Positions 15,533 through 20,406 of a DNA stretch of 20,406 bases are shown piece after piece (the first letter of the stretch is position 1; each line of letters begins with the position of its first letter). This stretch comes from a virus, in IMG/VR virus record IMGVR_UViG_3300020448_000056, positions 1 through 20,406 of that record; one strand, 5' to 3'. Both the position numbers and the translations under genes were made by a program. The notes under the pieces were generated by a model. The model worked only from the letters and a program-made list of their open reading frames with translations. It was not told the DNA's origin and did not search any database.

Positions 15533-15796
15533 ATGACAAGCTTATTTGTTCCATTGTTGTTTGTCTGCTGGAGTAACGGAGAGTGTACAGCTTTCTTTGA
15601 CCCAGTAGAAAGATTTAAAGACGAAAAACAATGCGAGATATATTTGGAAACATGGAGTGGTAATTTGATAGATCAAATTAACAATAGAAGTGCACTGCCA
15701 TTTAGCTATAAAGCTGAGTGTCAGGATCATCCAAACGGACAAATACCTGCAATTGTCAGCCCAACACCTGAACCAATAGAAGGGATAAAAACATAA
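15533..15796 (+). CDS. Small Cys-containing protein with signal-like N terminus
   Basis: 87 aa. The first residues MTSLFVPLLFVCWSNGECTAFF form a hydrophobic segment like an uncharged signal or anchor sequence. Four Cys (C12, C18, C33, C63) could form disulfides outside the cytoplasm. A Pro-rich tail follows (SPTPEPIEGIKT). No family is recognised. Its stop and the start of the next gene share bases as TAATG, so it belongs to a coupled run of small genes up to 16948. The ribosome site (AAGGG, seven bases before ATG) is fair. It could be an exclusion or lysis-related protein; no evidence decides this. Confidence 0.6.
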   Translation: MTSLFVPLLFVCWSNGECTAFFDPVERFKDEKQCEIYLETWSGNLIDQINNRSALPFSYKAECQDHPNGQIPAIVSPTPEPIEGIKT

Positions 15797-15963
15797 TGCA
15801 TAGAGGTATAACAAAATGTCCAAGTCTTTTAGTTCCTAAAGGAAATAGAAACACCAAGGTTAAAGTGATCCCATCTCACTCATCAAAGAAAGATAGGGGT
15901 CCTTCAGTAATTCCAATTAATCAAAACCCAACTAAAGTTGAAGTACAAATTAAGGTAACATAA
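15796..15963 (+). CDS. 55-aa basic protein of unknown function
   Basis: The frame reads MHRGITKCPSLLVPKGNRNT, continuing with alternating Val/Lys (KVKVIP), a Ser/Lys stretch and a Val/Lys C terminus ending KVT. It is joined on both sides by TAATG overlaps (15794-15798 and 15961-15965), which strongly supports that it is translated. There is no membrane segment and a single Cys. No family is recognised. The alternating Val/Lys stretches suggest beta strands, perhaps a small structural or binding subunit of the following 244-aa protein. Confidence 0.6.
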   Translation: MHRGITKCPSLLVPKGNRNTKVKVIPSHSSKKDRGPSVIPINQNPTKVEVQIKVT

Positions 15964-16697
15964 TGGAATACAAAGATGCACCCCAAAGAATTGTAGGAGT
16001 TAATGAAGGTGTAAAACTATTACAACGATTCATCATAATGTATAAACCTACTACTGGCAGTAATGTAAACACTTGGGCAAATTCAGGTGGAACAGCATTT
16101 CCAACTCCAGAATATAGAACTACAACAAATATACTTAGACCAGGTGGCAACTTCTTCACACAAAAAATTACACCCTCTTCAAACAACACAGCTATCTGTG
16201 TAAAATTTCTTGTCTACTCTAGTGGTATGCAGAACATTGAGTTCTGGTATAACTCTTGGGGCAAGGATGTAACTGGTATTGTTCGTTTAGATATTGCAGC
16301 AACATACTATACCGTTTCCGTAGACCTGCCATCTGGTGCTAATATCTCAGATGGACTAGATGAAATACCTTCTTATTCTTGGAATAGTGCGGCTTTACCT
16401 CAGCCTTATAATCAATCGGCAACTAAATCTTATGTCTACCCACATTGGATGAAGATAGAGGAATGGGAAAACGGTGATCCAAATCATCCACAAGTTAAAT
16501 ACTGGACAGACCCTGGTCACGATGGAGTTAAATCAAACCAAACTCACCCCATTAATCATCAAACTGGTAAGACTTATGTAATGAATGAAGAATTTAATTC
16601 TGATTATGCTAATAAATATACACTAAAAAAAGATGGTAACCACCAAGATGGTGTCCCTTTCAAAGGAGAAGTGAATAAGGATGGAGGGTACGATTAA
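15963..16697 (+). CDS. 244-aa protein of unknown function, possibly virion or appendage
   Basis: The protein is rich in Asn, Thr, Tyr and Trp with predicted beta strands and no membrane helix (for example GGNFFTQKITPSSNNTAIC, IEFWYNSWGKD, TYYTVSVDLPSG). The C-terminal half is hydrophilic with many His, Asn and Lys residues (VKYWTDPGHDG, NQTHPINHQTGKTY) and looks loosely folded. Such composition is common in phage structural or receptor-contact proteins, but no motif is recognised and this is only a suggestion. The start and stop both use TAATG overlaps with neighbouring small genes. A member of an accessory cargo cassette is the other possibility. Confidence 0.6.
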   Translation: MEYKDAPQRIVGVNEGVKLLQRFIIMYKPTTGSNVNTWANSGGTAFPTPEYRTTTNILRPGGNFFTQKITPSSNNTAICVKFLVYSSGMQNIEFWYNSWGKDVTGIVRLDIAATYYTVSVDLPSGANISDGLDEIPSYSWNSAALPQPYNQSATKSYVYPHWMKIEEWENGDPNHPQVKYWTDPGHDGVKSNQTHPINHQTGKTYVMNEEFNSDYANKYTLKKDGNHQDGVPFKGEVNKDGGYD

Positions 16698-16948
16698 TGC
16701 CAGAGATGACAATGATATGGAATGCCATACTCACCGTGGCTGGTGGATCTTTAGTATGGTGGATAAGGGGGGTATCTGTGAAAATAGATGAAATAGAACG
16801 AACCGTGTACGAAGCAAAGACTGAGATGGCTAGAGAATATGCGTCTAAAAAAGATTTAAGGTTATCAATGGACGACCTGGGGCGTAGATTTGATAAGATA
16901 GAAGAGAAGATAGACACGGTTTTGATTAAAATAAAAGTGTCAGACTAA
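16697..16948 (+). CDS. 83-aa single-pass membrane protein with coiled coil
   Basis: Residues 6-23 (MIWNAILTVAGGSLVWWI) form one membrane helix, followed by an Arg and a long charged coiled coil (KIDEIERTVYEAKTEMAREY; DDLGRRFDKIEEKIDTVLIKI). The layout matches the 62-aa protein at 6961 (short N terminus, membrane helix, coiled coil), though the sequences are not obviously related. It could be a holin-like or anchor protein. Translation is coupled to the gene before through TAATG. The function is unknown. Confidence 0.65.
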   Translation: MPEMTMIWNAILTVAGGSLVWWIRGVSVKIDEIERTVYEAKTEMAREYASKKDLRLSMDDLGRRFDKIEEKIDTVLIKIKVSD

Positions 16949-16963
16949 GAAAGGACCAAACAT

Positions 16964-17071
16964 ATGCCAAAAGTTGGTAATAAAAAGTTTGCCTACACTA
17001 AAAAGGGTAAAGCAAAAGCTAAAGCTTACGCTAAAAAGACTGGCAAAAAAATGAAGTCTAAGAAATATTAA
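16964..17071 (+). CDS. 35-aa Lys-rich phage microprotein of the MPKVGNKKF type
   Basis: The sequence is MPKVGNKKFAYTKKGKAKA, then KAYAKKTGKKMKSKKY. AAGGA lies eight bases before the ATG. The pattern MPKVGxKKFxYTKKG...AKKTGKK is, from memory, a recurrent tiny protein of marine phages, which makes it more credible than its length suggests. More than a third of residues are Lys and there is no acidic residue. It probably binds DNA or RNA, or neutralises packaged DNA; this is inference. Confidence 0.7.
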   Translation: MPKVGNKKFAYTKKGKAKAKAYAKKTGKKMKSKKY

Positions 17072-17094
17072 CCACCAGAGAAAGGAAGAAACCT

Positions 17095-17250
17095 ATGCCA
17101 ATGAGATCTACATACAAAAAGTCTAAGTCTATGAAGCAGAAAGGACAAGCAAAGAAAACTTCTGCTGCAGCGATGAAGGCTAAAAAAGGTACGGTCTACA
17201 GCAAGGCTCGTATGAAGTCTGCTCGTAGAAAAAGCCTTAAAAAAACTTAA
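17095..17250 (+). CDS. 51-aa Lys/Arg/Ser-rich basic microprotein
   Basis: The protein reads MPMRSTYKKSKSMKQKGQAK, then KTSAAAMKAKKGTVYSKARMK, then SARRKSLKKT. GAAAGGAAG precedes the ATG. Like its neighbour at 16964 it has no acidic residue and begins MP, but its Ser/Ala/Lys composition is closer to histone-H1-like tails. The two genes are 23 bases apart and are probably co-expressed. A nucleic-acid-binding or virion-packaged role is inferred only from charge. Confidence 0.62.
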   Translation: MPMRSTYKKSKSMKQKGQAKKTSAAAMKAKKGTVYSKARMKSARRKSLKKT

Positions 17251-17256
17251 TCTAAC

Positions 17257-17263
17257 AGGTAGG
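17257..17263 (+). promoter_or_regulatory. Ribosome site supporting an AUU start of the HNH gene
   Basis: AGGTAGG ends eight bases before ATT at 17272. A GTG at 17267 lies closer but opens a frame that stops after 14 codons. The position of this site decides the start assigned to the HNH gene. Confidence 0.45.
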
Positions 17264-17271
17264 TAAGTGCG

Positions 17272-17775
17272 ATTTCCACAGCGTCCAAAGTTTGTAGAGT
17301 ATGTGGTATAACCAAACCACATACTTCTTTTTATCAAGATTGGAACAATAGGAGAGGTACGCGAGTTGCGTATCGCCGTTCTATATGTAGTTCCTGCGTA
17401 GGAAAAAAACGGAGAATCCGTTGGTGCAAAACTCCTGAGTCTTTTATCAAGCGTCTATTCATTCAGTTACGGTCCAGAAGGTTAGCTCAAGGCATGGTCG
17501 TAGACATAGACCACGATTACATTATTGAACTTTACTATAAACAAGATGGTAAGTGTGCGTTATCAGGTGCAAAGTTAACGCACCTATCATCTAATAAACT
17601 CCCAGCATTCAATAAAAATCCCAACAATATAAGTATTGATAGAAAGGATACGACAAAAGGATATATAAATGGTAACATCCAATTAGTGTGTAAGAGGGTT
17701 AACCTTATGAAACACACACTAACGGATAGACAATTTAAAATATGGATAAAGAGAATATTAAAACACTGGTTATAA
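17272..17775 (+). CDS. HNH endonuclease with N-terminal zinc ribbon, probable AUU start
   Basis: The frame is open from the TAG at 17260 to the stop at 17775. The only standard start in it is ATG 17494, but that would remove a clear zinc ribbon encoded upstream: C8-x2-C11 (KVCRVCGITKPHTSFYQD) and C39-x2-C42 (SICSSCVGKKRR). The C-terminal part has the HNH/recombination-nuclease blocks YKQDGKCALSGAKLT, NNISIDRKDTTKGYINGN and VNLMKHTL. The frame contains no ATG, GTG, TTG or CTG before 17494. ATT at 17272, eight bases after AGGTAGG, gives (M)STASKVCRVCG, a natural N terminus, and 167 aa. Free-standing HNH genes of this kind are common homing-type insertions in phages. A sequencing error or mutated start codon is the main alternative. 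Confidence 0.75.
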   Translation: MSTASKVCRVCGITKPHTSFYQDWNNRRGTRVAYRRSICSSCVGKKRRIRWCKTPESFIKRLFIQLRSRRLAQGMVVDIDHDYIIELYYKQDGKCALSGAKLTHLSSNKLPAFNKNPNNISIDRKDTTKGYINGNIQLVCKRVNLMKHTLTDRQFKIWIKRILKHWL

Positions 17776-17969
17776 TGATGCACCCTGATGCAGTGCCGAT
17801 GCCTACTATAGAAGTGGCACCATCCTCTGTCCTTATAAATTTTCCTGCAAAAATAAATGGTAAGTTATTCTGGCAAGGTCTACAACTTTCACCTGAAGAG
17901 GCTATAGAAACAGGTATGATGTTGATGGCAGGTGCAGAGGAGAGTATGGAAAAAGACTTTGATGCCTAG
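17775..17969 (+). CDS. 64-aa acidic protein of unknown function
   Basis: The start chosen is 17775, where the stop of the HNH gene and this ATG share bases (TAATG); a second ATG follows at once. A longer frame from 17742 lies inside the HNH gene without a ribosome site. The protein begins MMHPDAVPMPTIEVAP and has a strand-like SSVLINFPAKINGKLFWQGL, then an acidic helix PEEAIETGMMLMAGAEESME. It could be a small DNA-mimic-like or regulatory protein, but that rests on charge only. Its stop overlaps the next gene by eight bases. Confidence 0.6.
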   Translation: MMHPDAVPMPTIEVAPSSVLINFPAKINGKLFWQGLQLSPEEAIETGMMLMAGAEESMEKDFDA

Positions 17970-18228
17970 TAAACCTATCATCGTTGGTGGTAAAAAATAT
18001 TATAAGTATTTAATAATTTGGGAAGATATCGTTGGTGATAGTTCAATTTGTGATGAAAATACATTCAACAATATGCGAGTAGCAACAATACATACCGAGG
18101 CTTATATATTTAAACGAACATCTAAATATATTTATAGCTTTGCTTCTTATCAAAATGATGATGACATAGGGTTCGGAGATCGTAATGTCTATCCAAAGTC
18201 AGTCATCAAAAAAATGTCAAGGATTTAG
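17962..18228 (+). CDS. 88-aa conserved-looking phage protein (FGDRNVYPKSVIKKM)
   Basis: Starts at 17962, overlapping the gene before by eight bases (GATGCCTAG read in two frames). The protein contains VGGKKYYKYLIIWEDIVGDS, then HTEAYIFKRTSKYIYSFASY, then FGDRNVYPKSVIKKM. The ordered strand blocks and the closing FGDRN-x-(Y/F)-P motif resemble a family of small proteins seen in marine phages and in some bacteria, from memory. The fold looks like a small SH3- or OB-like barrel. The function is unknown. It is the last gene of the long rightward run before the TCGCCG repeat region. Confidence 0.68.
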   Translation: MPSKPIIVGGKKYYKYLIIWEDIVGDSSICDENTFNNMRVATIHTEAYIFKRTSKYIYSFASYQNDDDIGFGDRNVYPKSVIKKMSRI

Positions 18229-18241
18229 TTAGTGCGGGCAG

Positions 18242-18299
18242 TATCGCCGAGTGTTTGGTGGCGTGTTCAATATCGCCGTATAAATTTTCGCCGAAATTT
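18242..18299. repeat. Three TCGCCG copies and an AAATTT hairpin between convergent genes
   Basis: TATCGCCG occurs at 18242-18249 and 18271-18278, and TTCGCCG at 18287-18293. The last lies in the loop of a perfect AAATTT/AAATTT inverted repeat (18282-18287 and 18294-18299). The G+C-rich motif stands out in AT-rich DNA. The stretch 18229-18341 has no gene; on the minus strand GGCA/TGCC near 18309-18325 followed by TTGTTTTC is a weak terminator-like signal for the leftward gene. Confidence 0.4.
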
Positions 18300-18341
18300 T
18301 GAAAACAAGGCAAAGATTACCTGCCGTAAAAAAAAGAGATG

Positions 18342-18569
18342 TTACTGGGGTGGGCAGTAGACAGCGATAACTCTTGCATTCTTTAGTTTGCCTTCGTCTA
18401 CATAATAACCATGACTCATTTTATCGCCAGGTACTCTCTCCCAAGTGTGAGTTGTGTAGTTGGTTCGCCAATGTTCAAAGCTTTCTAAACAACCCATTCC
18501 ATAATTGTATTCAATGGGGTGGTATAATAATGCACCCCCCAACATTAATACTATATATAAAGTCTTCAT
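18342..18569 (-). CDS. 75-aa probable exported small protein
   Basis: Begins MKTLYIVLMLGGALLYHPIEY: one Lys then a 13-residue hydrophobic core, a plausible signal or anchor sequence. The rest is hydrophilic and aromatic (CLESFEHWRTNYTTHTWERV; SHGYYVDEGKLKNARVIAVYC) with two Cys in the mature part that could form a disulfide outside the cytoplasm. GGAG is eight bases before ATG. It follows the 19-aa peptide by one base, so the two are translated together. Small exported proteins of temperate phages often alter the envelope or block superinfection; that is only a hypothesis here. Confidence 0.68.
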   Translation of the reverse strand: MKTLYIVLMLGGALLYHPIEYNYGMGCLESFEHWRTNYTTHTWERVPGDKMSHGYYVDEGKLKNARVIAVYCPPQ

Positions 18570-18570
18570 T

Positions 18571-18630
18571 TTATTTACTCCAAAAAAATATGATTAATCC
18601 AAAAATTATATAACATAAAGTCATTCCCAT
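18571..18630 (-). CDS. 19-aa single-helix membrane peptide
   Basis: The frame reads MGMTLCYIIFGLIIFFWSK. AAGGAG stands six bases upstream, one of the best ribosome sites in this area, and the stop is one base from the ATG of the exported 75-aa protein. The peptide is almost wholly hydrophobic with a C-terminal Lys, the layout of a minimal membrane peptide (type I toxin-like, pinholin-like or coupling leader). It could also serve only to bring ribosomes to the next gene. Its shortness keeps confidence moderate. Confidence 0.5.
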   Translation of the reverse strand: MGMTLCYIIFGLIIFFWSK

Positions 18631-18717
18631 TTTTTACTCCTTATATATTTGTTTTCAAAAAATCTTGCGTTCTGAAGTGTTGCAGTTGTCCTCTTGCTTT
18701 TTATTACTCTCTTATCA

Positions 18718-18772
18718 TTAGGGTCTACAACACCCCTAACCAAGATGGTTATGCCACTCTTAACCACCATCT
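18718..18772. repeat. Overlapping, mutually exclusive inverted repeats at a gene 3' end
   Basis: TTAGGG (18718-18723) pairs with CCCTAA (18734-18739). TAACCA (18737-18742) pairs with TGGTTA (18746-18751), which can also pair with TAACCA (18761-18766). AGATGGT (18743-18749) pairs with ACCATCT (18766-18772). The pairs share bases, so only some can form together. The stop codon of the 184-aa gene (18749-18751) lies in the shared arm. The gene-free part 18631-18748 is otherwise AT-rich leader DNA for the 19-aa peptide. Confidence 0.4.
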
Positions 18773-19303
18773 CGGTAGACTCCTATCGCCTCCCCAAGTT
18801 GCGAACTTTGATTTTCCTTGCCTGTAATATTCCCTGTAAGCTTGAACGACAGACTCGTGTGAAGTGGGGTCTACACCTTTTTTTATATGCTCGTACTCCT
18901 TACCGAAGCACATTGGTGGTGGGGAATACCAAGGGTTGTCTACACAATTTTTTAATTTTTCAATCAGGGGCTGGGGCAGGTTAATGATTGTTTCTCTCAA
19001 TCTAAAACTTGCATGTTGTTTATTGTATCTTTGAATATATATCTTGTGCAATTCATCCCACATATTGAAAACATAACTATAAGCCATAGGGTGATGTCTT
19101 ACCCAAATAGAACTTGGGTGTTTCAAATGCACTGGTCTATATATATTATTATTTACTGCTCGGATCTGGTCGTGGTCATTGTCCGATAACCAATGTGCAG
19201 ACGATAACATTTGTGCATATTCAATTATCATTTTTCTTAAGTGTGCATCACAATGATATCGTGCAGATATATTAGGGTTAGTATCTATATAAAATATATT
19301 CAT
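18749..19303 (-). CDS. 184-aa conserved phage protein (pyrimidine-dimer-glycosylase-like annotation)
   Basis: The N terminus MNIFYIDTNPNISARYHCDA, then HLRKMIIEYAQMLSSAHW, is the signature of a widespread phage family with a conserved His and a HxxKMxxExAQxLS helix. Further blocks are HPSSIWVRHHPMAYSYVF and the closing VVQAYREYYRQGKSKFATW with PRWW. Homologues are sometimes annotated as pyrimidine dimer DNA glycosylase-like, but this function is not established, and the T4 endonuclease V catalytic N-terminal Thr is not evident. A DNA-repair or nucleotide-related role is possible. AAAAGG is seven bases before ATG, and the start overlaps the upstream stop (ATGA). Confidence 0.72.
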   Translation of the reverse strand: MNIFYIDTNPNISARYHCDAHLRKMIIEYAQMLSSAHWLSDNDHDQIRAVNNNIYRPVHLKHPSSIWVRHHPMAYSYVFNMWDELHKIYIQRYNKQHASFRLRETIINLPQPLIEKLKNCVDNPWYSPPPMCFGKEYEHIKKGVDPTSHESVVQAYREYYRQGKSKFATWGGDRSLPRWWLRVA

Positions 19304-19518
19304 ATTTTTTCCTTTTCATTTTCATTATTATAGTGAAGTTCAACTTTGCCTCCACTTGCCTCTACCAAAGCAATAAAGTTTCCTAGTAAAGGCTCGTGTC
19401 TACGCCATGAACGAACCGTGCTTTCAGAGAGTCCTGCTTTTTTGCAGACGCGTGTAATCGTATCTCCTCTCTTATGAACCTCGTCAAAGAGTTTATTAAC
19501 TAGCCTTGCTCTACTCAT
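19300..19518 (-). CDS. 72-aa XRE-like helix-turn-helix regulator
   Basis: Residues 18-50 read GDTITRVCKKAGLSESTVRSW, then RRHEPLLGNFIALVEASGG: a helix-turn-helix of the XRE/Cro type with the usual closing helix and Gly-Gly. An acidic-basic tail (NNENEKEKI) follows. It sits between the HTH+RHH regulator and the 184-aa gene, overlapping both, and is in the leftward operon that starts with the integrase. A lysogeny-control role is likely. Whether it binds the 12229-12321 sites cannot be judged from sequence. Confidence 0.78.
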   Translation of the reverse strand: MSRARLVNKLFDEVHKRGDTITRVCKKAGLSESTVRSWRRHEPLLGNFIALVEASGGKVELHYNNENEKEKI

Positions 19519-19957
19519 CTTTGATACTCTTCATTAGGAATTGCTTATTATTATCCTTCTGAAGATAGGTCGTTATACTATCAACAATTGCTAGTCTTGT
19601 CGTTCCAAGTATAGTGGCAAGGGCAGTGATATAGTCATAGGATTTCTCACTCACTCCTATGGTCTTATAATATCTGTCTACTTTTTCCTTTTTCACATCG
19701 GCTGCAGCAGCAGCTGCAATTTTACCTTTTGCTTTTTCAGTTTGTAGACCCTTGGTTTGCTTGATTCCAAGGCAGTGAGATACTGCAAACTCCATAATGT
19801 TGAAGTGTTCTGCTATATCCTTAACAGAAAGACCAATACTATGGAACTCTGTTATCTCTTTCCTCAATGCTTCAGGTAATTCCTTTACATTGAAGCCTTT
19901 TCTTCTCGCTTGTTGTAAAGCGATTTGACCTTTACTTAGTGTGTTATTCTCACTCAT
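19511..19957 (-). CDS. 148-aa regulator with HTH and RHH-like C-terminal half
   Basis: Residues 32-62 (ITEFHSIGLSVKDIAEHF, then NIMEFAVSHCL) form a helix-turn-helix with a resolvase-type GLSVKDIA start. An Ala-rich linker (KIAAAAAADVKKEK), encoded by GCA/GCT repeats, leads to KTIGVSEKSYDYITALATI, then TTRLAIVDSITTYL, which resembles a ribbon-helix-helix domain. The double layout suggests a DNA-binding protein controlling integration, excision or lysogeny. AAGGAG seven bases before ATG lies right after the integrase stop, and the end overlaps the XRE-like gene by eight bases. Confidence 0.72.
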   Translation of the reverse strand: MSENNTLSKGQIALQQARRKGFNVKELPEALRKEITEFHSIGLSVKDIAEHFNIMEFAVSHCLGIKQTKGLQTEKAKGKIAAAAAADVKKEKVDRYYKTIGVSEKSYDYITALATILGTTRLAIVDSITTYLQKDNNKQFLMKSIKDE

Positions 19958-19968
19958 AATTATACTCC

Positions 19969-20406
19969 TTATAATGTTAATGTTTTTGAGATATATTTCT
20001 CGGCTCTACTTCGTACCCAACCTCTATATCTCATTGTCTGAGATATATCTTTGTGTCCTAGTAGTAATTGAATGTCGCCTAAATCGGCTCCACCTTGAGC
20101 AATAAGGTAAGCGAATGTGTGTCTTAGGTCGTGAACTCTCACATTCCTCGTTACTCCTACTCCTCTTAACAATGCTCGTAATATACTATTCAACTTCTTT
20201 GAACGCACATTATCAAACATTATTCCCTTGGCTTTTGAGCCAAAGAAATCTTGTAATTCCTTATCTGCTATAGGTATTGCCCTTGAATTAGTCTTACTAT
20301 TCTTGGCATACTTGTGAACAAACAAGGTATTTGTTGTTCCATCGTATGAGCTGTGATCTAATTGCAACAACTCTCCTAGCCGTAGACCGCAGAAAATAAG
20401 GGTTCT
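19969..20406 (-). CDS. int: Tyrosine site-specific recombinase (phage integrase), 5' partial
   Basis: The frame continues to the right edge of the window: the 12 codons before the TTG at 20370 read RTLIFCGLRLGE, holding the first catalytic Arg of the family (G-L-R-x-G-E), so that TTG is not the start. In the visible 145 residues the rest of the catalytic set is present: a Lys in the beta-hairpin KYAKNSKTNSR, HDLRH (H92, R95), LLGHKD (H118) and the nucleophile Tyr (Y127 in TMRYRG). The N-terminal DNA-binding part is missing only because of the window. It would integrate the phage at a host att site. No att core is seen here, and it probably lies beyond the right edge. Confidence 0.93.
   Translation of the reverse strand, partial: RTLIFCGLRLGELLQLDHSSYDGTTNTLFVHKYAKNSKTNSRAIPIADKELQDFFGSKAKGIMFDNVRSKKLNSILRALLRGVGVTRNVRVHDLRHTFAYLIAQGGADLGDIQLLLGHKDISQTMRYRGWVRSRAEKYISKTLTL

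Noticed and set aside
15542-15823. Leftward 93-aa frame opposite the small Cys protein
   Set aside because: It runs against a set of TAATG-coupled genes, lacks a ribosome site and its composition mirrors the other strand.
17494-17775. HNH gene starting at ATG 17494
   Set aside because: This start would cut off a well-formed CxxC...CxxC zinc ribbon encoded in the same frame; the upstream start is favoured.
18242-18299. CRISPR-like or iteron array
   Set aside because: Only three short copies with unequal spacing (29 and 15 bases) and no spacers of constant length.
20368-20370. TTG as integrase start
   Set aside because: The codons before it encode GLRLGE, the catalytic Arg block, in frame to the window edge.

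Overview
The window is part of an AT-rich double-stranded DNA phage or prophage genome. It carries a phage endolysin and holin, a phage recombination set, a primase-helicase, small regulators and a tyrosine integrase, and no host housekeeping gene. The integrase suggests a temperate phage. Low G+C, a holin of the three-helix type found with alphaproteobacterial gene-transfer agents, a giant polyvalent protein and tiny Lys-rich proteins of a marine-phage type fit a phage of a marine alphaproteobacterium, possibly SAR11-like. That host call is inference. Terminase, portal, capsid and tail genes are not in this window, and both ends cut a gene (polyvalent protein at the left edge, integrase at the right edge).

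Layout. (1) 1-6972, rightward: the end of a giant polyvalent protein (zinc-peptidase motif, ADP-ribosyltransferase-like domain, C-terminal hydrophobic stretches) and a small C-tail-anchored protein. (2) 12184-6961, leftward: a Sak4-like annealing ATPase, an SSB-like protein, an intrinsic terminator, a Cas4/RecB-type exonuclease, a DUF1937 protein, a dNMP kinase, a holin, an endolysin and several small genes. Most neighbours overlap or abut, so this looks like one early-to-late unit for recombination, nucleotide supply and lysis. (3) 12185-12357: a divergent control region with three related 16-bp near-palindromes. (4) 12358-18228, rightward: a Cro-like regulator, a primase-helicase, a structured intergenic region with a terminator, a zinc-ribbon regulator, a resolvase-like nuclease, many small proteins (several below 60 aa) and an HNH nuclease whose domain limits call for a non-AUG start. 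(5) 20406-18342, leftward: an integrase, an HTH+RHH regulator, an XRE-like regulator, a conserved phage protein, a 19-aa membrane peptide and a small exported protein.

The most unusual signals are: strong enrichment of GTAGAC/GTCTAC (41 copies counted by eye, with context-dependent Asp codon choice); the three-site operator-like array at 12229-12321; an HNH gene that seems to start at AUU; a nested inverted-repeat region after the primase-helicase; a triple TCGCCG motif between convergent genes; and mutually exclusive hairpins near 18720-18772.
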